Assembly (NCBI GenBank): GCA_016716185.1
Contig: JADJWV010000002.1
Span: 2,518,501 to 2,582,500 of the forward strand
Direction of reading: 5' to 3'
Length of the DNA stretch: 64,000 bases
From: Saprospiraceae bacterium
Lineage (GTDB): Bacteria > Bacteroidota > Bacteroidia > Chitinophagales > Saprospiraceae
Under the pieces are notes generated by a model. It saw only the letters and a program-made list of their open reading frames with translations. It had not been told where the DNA came from and did not search any database. Below are positions 17,752 to 27,967 of the stretch, in pieces. Numbering within the stretch: the first letter of the stretch is position 1; each line of letters starts with the position of its first letter. The translations under genes and the position numbers were made by a program.

Positions 17752-19206
17752 TCAATTTTCATTCCGGTCAAAACGGATCCGAACCAGAGATAACTTTCCG
17801 TTATCTTCACTCGGTATGATGATGGTTTGGGCATCGAGTTCCAGAGCATCCCTGAACCGGAGATTTAAATTTTTATAACTCGTATTTAAAACACTTTTCC
17901 GGATGTGATCGCCATTTGGTTTTAACAGGTACTCCGAAACCGTTCCATCGGAATTTACTGCATCGTTAAAAATAATACGTAGAAATGCAGAAGTACTAAA
18001 AATAAAAAATGAACTGAATATCCCGTCATCATCCTGTGAATACTGCCTTTTCGGCAATACGCGTTCCCAATTGAGTTCACCCAAAGGCGAAAAATGAACC
18101 ACCAGTACATCGTCAAAATAATAATCAAACCAGCGAGAAGCAAAATTTGTCGAAGGATCTATAGAAGAAAAATAAGGCCTCCTGCTGATCTCTTTGGTAT
18201 TTTCAAAAAACAACAAACAGCCCCCATTTCGGGTAAGTACCAGGTCCTGCAATTTGAGCTCACCATCTCGCCATTCTCCTTTGTGATTCACTTGTCCTTT
18301 CCATTCTTTCATCAGCTCCTGGGAAAATGGAATTTTTCTCAGATCAGTATTATTATTTTCAGAATGAAAGTTGACTTGTGCAAAATAATAACCTTCGGGA
18401 TATTTACCATTCTTTTCAGAATAAAGACCAGCCATGACCAGTTTATCGTTGATGGGATCGTGTTTGATCCGGGTCTGAAACAGTTTTAATTCGTTAGGAT
18501 TTAAGTAATGCTTCACCGATAACCGTCCTTCCGTATCAATCGACTGTACATATTCCGTTTTTTTATTCTTCTTCTGGTCAGAATTTTCGTTTTTAATGTG
18601 CAAATAAACGATCCCGGATTCTGAAATTAATATTTTTTTAATTCGAAGATCTTCTTCGTCTTCTCCTATTTCCTGAATTGATTTTTTATAATAAATGGAA
18701 TCTTTTTGGCGGTTGTAAAATAAAATAGATTTTTCATTCCTGGCATTTTCATATCGGATGCAAATCCATGTATTGTGTTCGGAAGAAGTTGCAGAAACAA
18801 ATCTCGTCAAAGGCATTTGAGATTGATCTAACAGTATCCGTTCGCCTAATAAAACACCCCCTGTCGTATAATGTGCCAGCATCAAATGCTGCGTTTCTTC
18901 AGTTTTTGTAGAATATAAAATACTCAGATTTTCCTCGTTTTGGTACATGTCCACTACCCTCCATTTCTTACCGTTTAATTCTATCGATTTTTCCGAACTC
19001 CAGTTAAATTCCCTATCCAGGGTTTGGATACTCAACCGAAATGATTTATCCCGTACCAAGGAAATATGACCACTTGGATGATTAAAAAAATAATAAGCGA
19101 AATCGTTTTTAATATTGATTTCAGGACTAATCGAGACGGACTGAGCAGCGAAATGCCGGACCCATAACAGGAGTATAATTAAGCTGCAACGTCGAATGCA
19201 TGACAT
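17752..19206 (-). CDS. Secreted protein of unknown function
   Basis: A roughly 484-residue protein with a signal peptide (SLIILLLWVRHFAAQS) and a mostly beta-strand, aromatic-rich body. Repeated phrases such as GGVLLGERILLDQ, EGRLSVKHYLN and DVLVVHFSPLGELNWERVLP suggest a beta-propeller or similar repeat fold, but I do not recognise a family. No T9SS tail is evident. I placed the start at the Met at 19206 because it gives a standard signal peptide; an ATG at 19233 would add nine residues. It is divergent from the formimidoyltransferase gene, so the two starts share a very short regulatory gap. Confidence 0.75.
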   Translation of the reverse strand: MSCIRRCSLIILLLWVRHFAAQSVSISPEINIKNDFAYYFFNHPSGHISLVRDKSFRLSIQTLDREFNWSSEKSIELNGKKWRVVDMYQNEENLSILYSTKTEETQHLMLAHYTTGGVLLGERILLDQSQMPLTRFVSATSSEHNTWICIRYENARNEKSILFYNRQKDSIYYKKSIQEIGEDEEDLRIKKILISESGIVYLHIKNENSDQKKNKKTEYVQSIDTEGRLSVKHYLNPNELKLFQTRIKHDPINDKLVMAGLYSEKNGKYPEGYYFAQVNFHSENNNTDLRKIPFSQELMKEWKGQVNHKGEWRDGELKLQDLVLTRNGGCLLFFENTKEISRRPYFSSIDPSTNFASRWFDYYFDDVLVVHFSPLGELNWERVLPKRQYSQDDDGIFSSFFIFSTSAFLRIIFNDAVNSDGTVSEYLLKPNGDHIRKSVLNTSYKNLNLRFRDALELDAQTIIIPSEDNGKLSLVRIRFDRNEN

Positions 19207-19250
19207 ATCAAAATATCCCTTTATTTTGCACATAATTACAAATAAAACGG

Positions 19251-20945
19251 ATGAAAGCCCAAAAAATAATCGAATGTGTACCCAATTTCAGCGAGGGCAG
19301 GGATCCACTTGTCATTCAGGCCATAAGCGAATGCATTTCCAGAGTTTCGGGGGTAAAATTGCTTCATGTCGACATGGGACAATCAACCAATCGAACCGTG
19401 ATCACTTTTGCCGGAAGCCCTGAAGCCGTTATCGATGCTGCTTTCGAGGCCATTCGGATGGCCGCTGAAAAAATTGACATGCGATTGCATAAGGGTGAAC
19501 ATCCAAGAATGGGCGCTACAGATGTTTGCCCATTGATACCGGTTCATGGGCTGGATCTCGAAGAAACGGTGTTGTATGCTAAAAAACTGGGAGAACGTGT
19601 TGGCAAGGAATTGGGGATACCGGTTTACCTCTACGAAGCGGCAGCCAGTGCCGGGCACCGCAAGAATCTGGCAAACATCCGGAGCGGTGAATATGAAGGA
19701 TTAGAAGAAAAAATGAAACAAGATGAATGGCGCCCGGATTACGGAACTTCAGAGTTTAACCCTAAAGAAGGTGCCACAGTGATCGGTGCTCGGGATTTCT
19801 TGATTGCTTATAACGTAAATCTCAATACCACTTCCGTCAAACTCGCCAATGAAGTTGCATTTGACGTGCGCGAAAATGGAAGACCCCTCAAAGATGACGC
19901 AACCGGACAGTTAAAAAGAGATGCCGCAGGGGAAATCATGCGGTCGAATGGTATGTGTCCATCTGTTAAAGCCATAGGTTGGTATATTCAGGAGTACGGA
20001 TCTGCTCAGGTATCCATGAATTTGACCAACATGGCGCAAACTGCACTCCACGAGGCTTTTGAAGCTTGCAGAACATCCGCCGAACGACATGGATTACTGG
20101 TCACGGGATCAGAGTTGGTTGGCTTGGTCCCCAAGAAAGCTCTGATCGATGCAGGAAAATTTTATTTATCCAGACAAAAAAGATCATCTGGCTTGGGTGA
20201 ACAAGAAATCATCGCTATGGCAGTGCGATCCCTCGGCCTGAACAGTGTCTCGGAATTTCGCCCCGAAGAACGAATCATAGAATATATGCTTGAAGAACAA
20301 AAAAATCCGCTGGCTGAACTCAACCTCCAAAAATTTGCATTGGAAACCGCATCTGAAAATCCGGCTCCGGGTGGAGGATCTGTGGCCGCCTATGCCGGAA
20401 CTCTGGGAGCTGCACTGGCTGCCATGGTGGCGAATCTCACAGCTCACAAAAAAGCTTATGAATCACAATTGGAATTTTTCTCCGGTGTAGCTGAAAAAGC
20501 ACATTCGAAGTTGAAAGAATTGCTTTTTCTGGTCGATGAAGATACCCGCGCTTTCAATGGAATCATCGAAGCCTTCCGTTTGCCGAAAACCGGAATAGAA
20601 GAAAAGAAAGCAAGAAAAAAAGCCATACGAATGGCCAATAAACATGCCATTGAAGTGCCTTACAAGACCATGAAAGTAGCCTATTCTTGTCTGGAACTCA
20701 TCCGAAGTATGGCAGAAAAGGGAAATCCAAATTCCATCAGCGATGCAGGTGTTGGAGCTCTCTGTATCCAGGCTGCAGTGCAGGGTGCAGGATTAAACGT
20801 ACAAATCAATGCCATGGCTCTCGACGACGAAGAAAAAAAACAGGAATATTTGCACAAAGCAAATTCGCTGGAAGAAAAAACTTTAAAGGAAGTTTCCTCC
20901 ATACTCGTATTTATAAAAAATAAAATCAGCTCACCCGGAACCTGA
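19251..20945 (+). CDS. ftcD: Formimidoyltransferase-cyclodeaminase (bifunctional)
   Basis: A bifunctional folate enzyme of histidine catabolism. The N-terminal half transfers the formimino group from formiminoglutamate to tetrahydrofolate; the C-terminal half releases ammonia to give methenyl-tetrahydrofolate. The 564-residue length fits a full fusion. N-terminal landmarks are IIECVPNFSEGRDP, HKGEHPRMGATDVCPLIPV and YLYEAAAS; the cyclodeaminase part (from about residue 350) has SENPAPGGGSVAAYAGTLGA and NPNSISDAGVGALCIQAA. No other hut genes are in the window. It is followed after 31 bases by an MFS carrier, probably in the same operon. Confidence 0.95.
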   Translation: MKAQKIIECVPNFSEGRDPLVIQAISECISRVSGVKLLHVDMGQSTNRTVITFAGSPEAVIDAAFEAIRMAAEKIDMRLHKGEHPRMGATDVCPLIPVHGLDLEETVLYAKKLGERVGKELGIPVYLYEAAASAGHRKNLANIRSGEYEGLEEKMKQDEWRPDYGTSEFNPKEGATVIGARDFLIAYNVNLNTTSVKLANEVAFDVRENGRPLKDDATGQLKRDAAGEIMRSNGMCPSVKAIGWYIQEYGSAQVSMNLTNMAQTALHEAFEACRTSAERHGLLVTGSELVGLVPKKALIDAGKFYLSRQKRSSGLGEQEIIAMAVRSLGLNSVSEFRPEERIIEYMLEEQKNPLAELNLQKFALETASENPAPGGGSVAAYAGTLGAALAAMVANLTAHKKAYESQLEFFSGVAEKAHSKLKELLFLVDEDTRAFNGIIEAFRLPKTGIEEKKARKKAIRMANKHAIEVPYKTMKVAYSCLELIRSMAEKGNPNSISDAGVGALCIQAAVQGAGLNVQINAMALDDEEKKQEYLHKANSLEEKTLKEVSSILVFIKNKISSPGT

Positions 20946-20976
20946 TATTTTATCCAACTGTCATAACATAATTTAC

Positions 20977-22638
20977 ATGCAACAAAACAAAATTCCAACC
21001 AATTACGGCGCATTGTCTACGCTGATCACCGTATTTTTTTTCTGGGGTTTTATCGCATCCGGCAATGGAGTGTTCATTCCATTCTGCAAGGATTATTTTC
21101 AACTCGACCAATTTCAAAGCCAGTTGGTTGATTTCGCCTTCTATGGCGCTTATTATCTGGGTGCTTTATTTTTGTTTGTTTACAGCAATTGGAAACAAAA
21201 CGATTTGGTTTCAGGTTGGGGTTACAAAAAAAGTATTATCTATGGTTTGTTGTTTTCTTTGCTGGGCTCCATAGCCATGATTGCCAGTGTTGAATTTGGA
21301 TCGAGAGAAAATGGCTTTACTTTTTTTCTGGTTTCATTTTTTATCCTTGCGTTAGGATTTTCTTTGCAACAAACGGCTGCAAATCCCTTTGCCATTTCTC
21401 TGGGCGATCCTTCAACAGGTTCACACCGGGTCAACCTGGGCGGTGGAATCAATTCGTTTGGAACAGCTATTGGCCCGATCATCGTAGCACTGGCCCTTTT
21501 TGGAGCAACACATTACGACGATCAGGCATTGCAAAGTTTAAGTCTCAACAGAGTCGTTGGGCTCTATATCGGAGTAGGCTTGCTGTTTTTGATCGCCGCT
21601 TTGTTGTTTGCATTTTCCAAAAAAGTTCCGGATGCCAGCGTGCAAAGTAATTTTGAAAGCGCCCCTAAAGCTGTATGGCTATTACTGGCCATGACCATCG
21701 GTTTCATCGCCTGTTTCATGCAGGTGTTCAACAGTTACAGAACAGAATGGAGTGAAGCTGATTTGCAGGGGGTCGAATGGAACCGGATGCTCTGGTTGAT
21801 TGCCGTTCTGGTTATATTGTTTGCAGGTTTATGGGCTTCATTCAGTTGGTCTCAAAAAAATCAAACCGGCTGGGGCGCCTTGAAATATCCTCAGCTATCA
21901 TTAGGGATGCTTGCCATATTTATGTACGTGGGTGTAGAAGTTACGATTCAAAGCAACATGGGCGAACTTTTAAAAAGTCCTGAATTCGGACAAATCCAAA
22001 CATCTGCCATTGCCCCTTTCATTTCGATGTTTTGGGGAAGTTTAATGATTGGAAGATGGACAGGTGCACTTCCTGTTTTCAAACTCAGCGTCCAGACCAA
22101 AAAAATAATGATGATCGTCGTTCCATTGATCGCATTCGGTGTCGTTCAATTGGTGAATCGAATTGCCGGTAAAGACATGAGCCCTTTGAATGCTTATATC
22201 ATTTGTGTGGCGGGGCTGATCCTGGCCTTCTTTCTGGCTGGTGATAAACCGGCTAAAACTTTGATACTGTTCAGCAGTCTGGCAATGGTTTGTATGCTCA
22301 CCGGATTATTTACCAGCGGCATCGTTTCAATTTATGCTTTTCTCAGTGGGGGCTTATTTTGTTCCGTCATGTGGCCCTGCATTTTTTCGCTTTCCATTGC
22401 AGGGCTGGGTAAATACGAAGGCCAGGGTGCAGCCCTGCTGATTATGATGATCTTAGGTGGAGCGATCATCCCGCCTCTCCAGGGCAAACTTGCTGACTTG
22501 AGCAGCATTGGGATTCACCGTTCATACGGACTAACAGTTGTATGTTTTGCCTACCTGGCATTTTTTGGATATGCGGTCAGAAAACTGTTGTTAAAACAAG
22601 GCATTGATTACGACGGACAAATCGATCAGGGACATTGA
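20977..22638 (+). CDS. MFS transporter, FucP-like sugar/H+ symporter family
   Basis: A 553-residue inner-membrane carrier with at least 12 hydrophobic helices; it is longer than the usual 400-450 residues through a long central loop and extra C-terminal helices. The first helix FFFWGFIASGNGVFIPFCKD and the second DFAFYGAYYLGALFLF match the fucose:H+ symporter (FHS) branch, whose N-terminus reads similarly. LGFSLQQTAANPFAISLGDP is another branch feature. The substrate may be a sugar, but its position right after ftcD leaves open a link to an amino-acid-derived compound; this is inference. Confidence 0.85.
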   Translation: MQQNKIPTNYGALSTLITVFFFWGFIASGNGVFIPFCKDYFQLDQFQSQLVDFAFYGAYYLGALFLFVYSNWKQNDLVSGWGYKKSIIYGLLFSLLGSIAMIASVEFGSRENGFTFFLVSFFILALGFSLQQTAANPFAISLGDPSTGSHRVNLGGGINSFGTAIGPIIVALALFGATHYDDQALQSLSLNRVVGLYIGVGLLFLIAALLFAFSKKVPDASVQSNFESAPKAVWLLLAMTIGFIACFMQVFNSYRTEWSEADLQGVEWNRMLWLIAVLVILFAGLWASFSWSQKNQTGWGALKYPQLSLGMLAIFMYVGVEVTIQSNMGELLKSPEFGQIQTSAIAPFISMFWGSLMIGRWTGALPVFKLSVQTKKIMMIVVPLIAFGVVQLVNRIAGKDMSPLNAYIICVAGLILAFFLAGDKPAKTLILFSSLAMVCMLTGLFTSGIVSIYAFLSGGLFCSVMWPCIFSLSIAGLGKYEGQGAALLIMMILGGAIIPPLQGKLADLSSIGIHRSYGLTVVCFAYLAFFGYAVRKLLLKQGIDYDGQIDQGH

Positions 22639-22714
22639 TGCATCATTTTTTCAACCAAAAGGAATACTTAAAATTCAGGAATTGGCTTAATTTTAACCCT
22701 ACAATACAATTTTT

Positions 22715-23704
22715 ATGAAAAAATTCATTATTTTAATTTTGGTTTTACAGGCATTAACCCCAAATGCGCAGGAAATTCAAGCCATTGAAAGCCAAACATT
22801 TGACCAGGTTTTACAGCTTTCAGAAGATTTCAGAAAGCTAAAAGAGAATTACAAAAAAGGTGAAATCGATAAGGAGACCTATAAGTATAACGGAAGAGAA
22901 ATTCTCAGTCAATTGAGTGCAGTATCTTATGAGGGTTATGAAAAACTAAGTTATGAGCCAGTCCAAACGACATCCACAGTAAATCATGAAGATATATCGA
23001 CGAATGGAATGCCGGCTGACACCACCCCACAGGACTTTGATATGCCGGATATGGGTTCAGGGAGAAGTCCGATGGGATTGTTGTCGGGTAACAAAAAAAG
23101 AACTTCGTTTAAATTGCGATACGGAATGTATTGGAACAGTTTAAAGCAAGGGAAAAAGAATTCAGCTATTACTTATCCCGATTTTAATACAGGGAGTTCC
23201 TACAGTTGGTTTGGAGAATTTGATATCCTGCTTAATACAAGACTGGGCGCGGCAAAAAGTCCTTGGAGTCTTTATTATGGAATCGGCTGGGACAACCGGG
23301 GTTTTGTTCAAAAGAAAAATGTTCAAAAATTAAGTCTGGTTCAGGGTGACGTAACTTTTTCAAGCCCCACAGAAAAAGTTGATCGCTCAAGACTGGATTT
23401 GGGTTTTTTCCGAATCCCTTTAGGACTTCAATTCAAATCCAAAAAATTTGCTGTAAATCTCGGTGGATATCTAGGTCTCAGCACTTCGCATACCCAAACT
23501 TTGGAATACAAAACTCCTGATGACGAAGAAGCTGAACTCATTCTGGATAAAGATTACAACTTTACAAAAACCAATTACGGACTGAGTGCTTCCATCGGCT
23601 ATAAAAGAATTCATATTGGAGTCAATTACGATCTGAATACTTTATTTAAAGATTCAGATGATTACGAATTTAATGCCTGGAGGATTGGCTTGTTGATTTT
23701 TTAA
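22715..23704 (+). CDS. Probable outer-membrane beta-barrel protein
   Basis: A 329-residue protein with a signal peptide (MKKFIILILVLQALTPNAQ), a short helical and low-complexity linker (to about residue 125, with DFDMPDMGSGRSPMG), then alternating beta strands to the end. Strands such as TSFKLRYGMYWNSL, SWFGEFDILLNTRLG, FAVNLGGYLGLS and YGLSASIGYKRIHIGVNYDL, and the C-terminal AWRIGLLIF, fit a small outer-membrane barrel. I do not recognise a named family. It ends 12 bases before a large tandem repeat. Confidence 0.7.
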   Translation: MKKFIILILVLQALTPNAQEIQAIESQTFDQVLQLSEDFRKLKENYKKGEIDKETYKYNGREILSQLSAVSYEGYEKLSYEPVQTTSTVNHEDISTNGMPADTTPQDFDMPDMGSGRSPMGLLSGNKKRTSFKLRYGMYWNSLKQGKKNSAITYPDFNTGSSYSWFGEFDILLNTRLGAAKSPWSLYYGIGWDNRGFVQKKNVQKLSLVQGDVTFSSPTEKVDRSRLDLGFFRIPLGLQFKSKKFAVNLGGYLGLSTSHTQTLEYKTPDDEEAELILDKDYNFTKTNYGLSASIGYKRIHIGVNYDLNTLFKDSDDYEFNAWRIGLLIF

Positions 23705-23716
23705 GGGACATTGAGG

Positions 23717-23858
23717 CTTTTCGACTTTTCGACTTTTCGACTTTTCGACTTTTCGACTTTTCGACTTTTCGACTTTTCGACTTTTCGACTTTTCGACTTT
23801 TCGACTTTTCGACTTTTCGACTTTTCGACTTTTCGACTTTTCGACTTTTCGACTTTTA
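23717..23858. repeat. 8-bp tandem array (CGACTTTT), about 17.7 copies
   Basis: A near-perfect uninterrupted array of CGACTTTT fills about 142 bases just after the stop of the preceding gene. It is T-rich on the plus strand. Copy number in such an array is likely to vary between strains and may be misassembled. Confidence 0.97.
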
Positions 23859-23932
23859 AGAAAAACAGGTACTAAAACTAAAAGTTCCTATAAATTAAAC
23901 TTTTTTTGAAATTTCAGCTGAACATTCATCTT

Positions 23933-24074
23933 TAAGCTTTATGCTTTGAGCTTTATGCTTTGAGCTTTATGCTTTGAGCTTTATGCTTTGAGCTTTATGC
24001 TTTGAGCTTTATGCTTTGAGCTTTATGCTTTGAGCTTTAAGCTTTATGCTTTGAGCTTTAAGCTTTAAGCTTTA
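23933..24074. repeat. 14-bp tandem array (ATGCTTTGAGCTTT), seven perfect copies plus degenerate ends
   Basis: Perfect units begin at 23941, 23955, 23969, 23983, 23997, 24011 and 24025; flanking bases carry the related words AAGCTTT and ATGCTTT. The array and the 8-bp array together fill the gap between two convergent genes. Confidence 0.96.
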
Positions 24075-24088
24075 CAATCCCTTCCCTG

Positions 24089-26836
24089 CTAATCAATCCG
24101 ATCTATCAATAAGATCAACGATAAGATCGCTGTAGCTTGAGCTATTGAATCAGCAACAACTTTAGCCCAATCTACATCCTTCTTTTCGCTTTTGATTTTG
24201 GCTTGCTTCTGCTCCTTGTAGCCAACATTGACCACAGAGCCTTTGGTAACTTTTGGATATACCTTGAAAAATAAAAAATTTCGGGTGCGATCGATCCGGC
24301 CATTGGCATGCTCCACTGTAACCTTTTGAGCATCTCCTGTTTTGGAAATTCCTGCTGCATAATGATCGATGTAATATTTGGCCGATTTGCCTTCCTGAAA
24401 TGCCACTGAAATGGCGTTGTTGTTGGAGAATAATTTATCGGGATACAGGTCCTGGGCATTGGTAGCACCTGCAATTCTCACCAGATCTTTCTGTTTGGGA
24501 ATAAAAATATAATCGCCTTCCTTGAGTATGATATTGGCGTGAGATTTTACTTTCTCCAAGGCAAGATTGAGGTCAATGACGACATATCCAATGCTGTCGT
24601 TGCTTCTGAATAATGTTGCCCCTGCAGGAAAAGCTTCCGGACTCAAACCTCCCGCACGCGTGACCAAATCAGACAAACGTTCGTTAGGATTGATTAATGC
24701 ATAGGGCCCCGGATATTTGACTTCACCTTCAAGTTGAACTATTTGCTGAAACCTGAATTCAGGCTGGCTTCTCACCACAATGATGTCAAAGGGTTCCAAT
24801 TCGTAATTCGAAGAATTCGGTCCGCTTTGTAAAGGAATACCTGTGCTGATCGTTTTAACAACGGTTTTGGCGGATTCTCCGTTTTTAACCTGCATGCGAA
24901 AAACATCAATCCTGTTTGATGCAGCAAAAAAAGTATAACCACTGGCCAGGCTGACGAGATCAGTCAGGGTCATCCCCTTCCCATAAGCATACCTTCCGGG
25001 ATTTCTAACCGCTCCTGAAATTTCGACATACAAGGCATCATCAAAATGACTTTGAGAAAGGATCACCAGGCTGTCGAAATTTTTGAGATAGATATTCAAT
25101 CCTGAATTTTCAGTAGACATGATTTCATCCAGCTGTACCCGGATCACTTCGAGGTCTTTATTGTTGTTTGGATTTTTGCGGTACAACAGGGCACTGTTGT
25201 AGGCATCCGATTTTAATCCCCCCGATAATAAGATCAGATCTTTAACCCGGGTATCTTCCTTCGGATTGAAATTGAATTTTCCTTCCTGTCTGACGGCTCC
25301 ATGCACACTGACATAGGCCTGGTCGACAAAATTGCTGTTTTTATATATCCTCAATTCGTCCTGCGCCTTGAGCATCAAATTTTCTTTGACATCACCGCCT
25401 AAAACTGCATTCAGGTTGACTCTCATCATAGAGAATGTTCCATTGGTATTTTTCCTTTTTAGAAAAGCTATGTCGAGATTGGATTCGCTGGTGAAATCAA
25501 TTTTGGAAATCAAATCTGAAATTTTCATTCCCTCGACAAACTGATACCCCGCTTCTGCCCGCACTTCTCCGCTCACGAACAAAAGTTCTTCTGCCTTTGT
25601 CTGAATGGCATAAACCTGAATCTTGTCGCCTTTTTTCAAAGCAAAATCCGCTTTTTTATTTCGCAAATCATCAAAAGGAACATCGATGATGACTCGTTTA
25701 TCGTTTTGGATCCGTTCAATCTGAATGGTCTTGGTAATAGCATCTTCAGACAAGCCTCCGGCAAAATGTAAAAGTTGATTCAGATTTTCATTTTCAAGCA
25801 ATTCGTAACGGTATGGTCTGCTGACTGCCCCTGTTATTTGAACAACCTTATCTGCAACCGGTACCTGAAGGACGTCGTTGTGATCCAGATAAAAGTCCTT
25901 TTCTACCTGTGGCGACTCCATGAATTTGTATACATCCAAAATGCTCGTTTTCCCCTGTCGTATAACTTTGATTCTTCTGACGCTTCCAATTTCGGTTGGC
26001 CCTCCCGCTGCAGCCAGAACATTGAAAGCTGTATTCACTGCAGGAAGCGAAATCCCTCCAACTTGTCTGACTTCACCAAAAACATTAATATTGATGGTCC
26101 GGGATGAATTCAGGCTAAGATCAAACTGATGGTCCTGAAATCGATAATACCGCTTGTATAAATCTCTCACAAGTTTTCTTGCCCTATCCAGCGAAAGTCC
26201 TTTCAGAAATATTCTGGGCATCCTGGATGGCAGGATGTATCCATCCGGTTGAATTTCAAAAACATCGTTGTATTGGCTTAATCCCCAGATGCTGATGGTA
26301 AGTTCATCGCCCGGCCCTAAAACATAATTCCCCGGAGGGTTTTGGTCTTCGCCAAAACGATATACTTTAAACCTGTTCTCTTTAAAAATATGATGCCCCC
26401 AGATTTCCAGTTCATTCGTCCCGGATTGCAATGGTGTTTCTGAGCTGTCTTTTTTTTGAATTCCTGAATTGTCATCGATACCTGGCTCTTTGTTTCCAAT
26501 CGGTTTCCCGGCTTGATTTGATTTCTTATCTACTGCCGACGGGATATTTTTTCTGGATGATTTTTCCAACTTTTCCTGCTCCAGTTCTTTTATTGCGGAT
26601 TCAATCTCCGATTGGATGGACAAGGCTTGTTCCGCAGTGAGTTGATCCAGACTATTCAGATCAATTCCTTTTTCCAACAGTTTTATCCTCAATTCCTCCT
26701 CGCTGATTCCTCTGGATTCCAACTCCTGTCTGGCTTTTGATTCAGAGTAAGGAATACTCTGTGCACACAAATTCCATAATCCAGTATTCAGGACTACCAA
26801 AGAAACCACGAGAATAAAGCAATACAATGTTTTCAT
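24089..26836 (-). CDS. Polysaccharide export protein with six SLBB domains (Wza-like)
   Basis: An outer-membrane exporter for capsule or exopolysaccharide. After the signal peptide (MKTLYCFILVVSLVVLNTG) come a Glu/Lys-rich linker, the polysaccharide-export domain (NYVLGPGDELTISIWGLSQY) and six SLBB repeats, each with a G-x-V core such as VNVFGEVRQVGGISL, VQITGAVSRPYRYEL, LFVSGEVRAEAGYQF, VSVHGAVRQEGKFNF, VEISGAVRNPGRYAY and VQLEGEVKYPGPYAL. A hydrophobic C-terminal segment (VVADSIAQATAILSLILLID) could be the membrane-spanning helix, as in Wza. At about 915 residues it is far longer than Wza (about 380) but normal for the Bacteroidota type. I chose the Met at 26836 because it begins the signal peptide. 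It lies downstream of rmlB in the same orientation. Confidence 0.92.
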   Translation of the reverse strand: MKTLYCFILVVSLVVLNTGLWNLCAQSIPYSESKARQELESRGISEEELRIKLLEKGIDLNSLDQLTAEQALSIQSEIESAIKELEQEKLEKSSRKNIPSAVDKKSNQAGKPIGNKEPGIDDNSGIQKKDSSETPLQSGTNELEIWGHHIFKENRFKVYRFGEDQNPPGNYVLGPGDELTISIWGLSQYNDVFEIQPDGYILPSRMPRIFLKGLSLDRARKLVRDLYKRYYRFQDHQFDLSLNSSRTININVFGEVRQVGGISLPAVNTAFNVLAAAGGPTEIGSVRRIKVIRQGKTSILDVYKFMESPQVEKDFYLDHNDVLQVPVADKVVQITGAVSRPYRYELLENENLNQLLHFAGGLSEDAITKTIQIERIQNDKRVIIDVPFDDLRNKKADFALKKGDKIQVYAIQTKAEELLFVSGEVRAEAGYQFVEGMKISDLISKIDFTSESNLDIAFLKRKNTNGTFSMMRVNLNAVLGGDVKENLMLKAQDELRIYKNSNFVDQAYVSVHGAVRQEGKFNFNPKEDTRVKDLILLSGGLKSDAYNSALLYRKNPNNNKDLEVIRVQLDEIMSTENSGLNIYLKNFDSLVILSQSHFDDALYVEISGAVRNPGRYAYGKGMTLTDLVSLASGYTFFAASNRIDVFRMQVKNGESAKTVVKTISTGIPLQSGPNSSNYELEPFDIIVVRSQPEFRFQQIVQLEGEVKYPGPYALINPNERLSDLVTRAGGLSPEAFPAGATLFRSNDSIGYVVIDLNLALEKVKSHANIILKEGDYIFIPKQKDLVRIAGATNAQDLYPDKLFSNNNAISVAFQEGKSAKYYIDHYAAGISKTGDAQKVTVEHANGRIDRTRNFLFFKVYPKVTKGSVVNVGYKEQKQAKIKSEKKDVDWAKVVADSIAQATAILSLILLIDRID

Positions 26837-26910
26837 GGGCAATGCATGATTTAAATCGCAGGTATAAATTTCATCATGTTTTCTGAATGCATATGCATCC
26901 GGACACATTA

Positions 26911-27963
26911 TTATTTTGAATAATGTTTTTTGTAATAATCCATATAGGATCCCGAAGTTACATTTTTCAACCAATCCTGGTGTGAAAGATACCAATCGAT
27001 GGTGGCTACCAGGCCTTCTTCCAGCCCGATGGAAGGTTTCCAGCCCAATTCATTTTCAATCTTACCAGAATCTATGGCATATCTCAAATCGTGGCCAGGC
27101 CGGTCTTTTACATAACGGATCAATTGCCTGGAACTGCCAGGAGTTCGATTTAGTTTTTGATCCATAAGGTCGCAAAGCATACCTACCAGTTCAATATTGG
27201 TCTTTTCACATCGCCCGCCAATGTTGTATGTCTGGCCGGGTTTTGCCTGATGAAACAAAAGGTCAATTGCCGAAACGTGATCTTTCACCCACAACCAGTC
27301 GCGTACATTCAATCCCTGTCCGTACACCGGCAATTCTCTCTGATGCAATATGTTGTTGATAATGAGGGGGATCAGCTTTTCCGGAAACTGATTCGGCCCG
27401 TAATTATTAGAGCAATTGGACACGATCACAGGTAGTCCATAGGTGTGGAAAAACGCTCGTACCATATGGTCTGAACCCGCTTTGGACGCCGAGTAAGGCG
27501 AGCGGGGGTCATAGGCTGTATGTTCTGTAAACGCTCCTTCAGGTCCCAGCGACCCATACACTTCATCGGTGCTGATGTGGTAAAACCGGTGTGCAGAATA
27601 ATCGGATTTCCAGGCTTCCCTGGCGGCCAATAACAAATTCATCGTACCCAGGATGTTGGTTTTCATGAATGCCGTTGGGTCGGAAATCGAACGATCGACA
27701 TGAGATTCTGCAGCAAGATGGATCACATCGGTGATCCCGAAATTGTTAAAAACTTCTGCGACTTTAATAAAATCTGTTATATCAGCCCGGATGAAATGAT
27801 AATTGCCGAAGTGCTCTATGTCTGACAAATTTTCGAGATTGCCAGCATAAGTGAGCAGATCCAAATTGTAGATTTTGTAGTCCGGATACTGCTGCACCAG
27901 TCTTCTCACCAAATGCGAACCAATAAATCCTGCACCACCCGTAACCAAAAGCCTTTTATCCAT
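26911..27963 (-). CDS. rfbB: dTDP-glucose 4,6-dehydratase
   Basis: An extended short-chain dehydrogenase that makes dTDP-4-keto-6-deoxyglucose, precursor of rhamnose and of amino-deoxy sugars. The 350 residues start MDKRLLVTGGAGFIGSHLV with the NAD-binding glycine motif; STDEVYGSLG, the catalytic YSASKAGSDHMV and NNYGPNQFPEKLIPL are diagnostic. The start at 27963 matches the family; upstream in-frame codons are not conserved. It follows the UDP-glucuronate decarboxylase-like gene by four bases and precedes the SLBB exporter, giving a polysaccharide operon. The product could also feed the WecE-like aminotransferase at 9741. Confidence 0.95.
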   Translation of the reverse strand: MDKRLLVTGGAGFIGSHLVRRLVQQYPDYKIYNLDLLTYAGNLENLSDIEHFGNYHFIRADITDFIKVAEVFNNFGITDVIHLAAESHVDRSISDPTAFMKTNILGTMNLLLAAREAWKSDYSAHRFYHISTDEVYGSLGPEGAFTEHTAYDPRSPYSASKAGSDHMVRAFFHTYGLPVIVSNCSNNYGPNQFPEKLIPLIINNILHQRELPVYGQGLNVRDWLWVKDHVSAIDLLFHQAKPGQTYNIGGRCEKTNIELVGMLCDLMDQKLNRTPGSSRQLIRYVKDRPGHDLRYAIDSGKIENELGWKPSIGLEEGLVATIDWYLSHQDWLKNVTSGSYMDYYKKHYSK

Positions 27964-27967
27964 TTTT

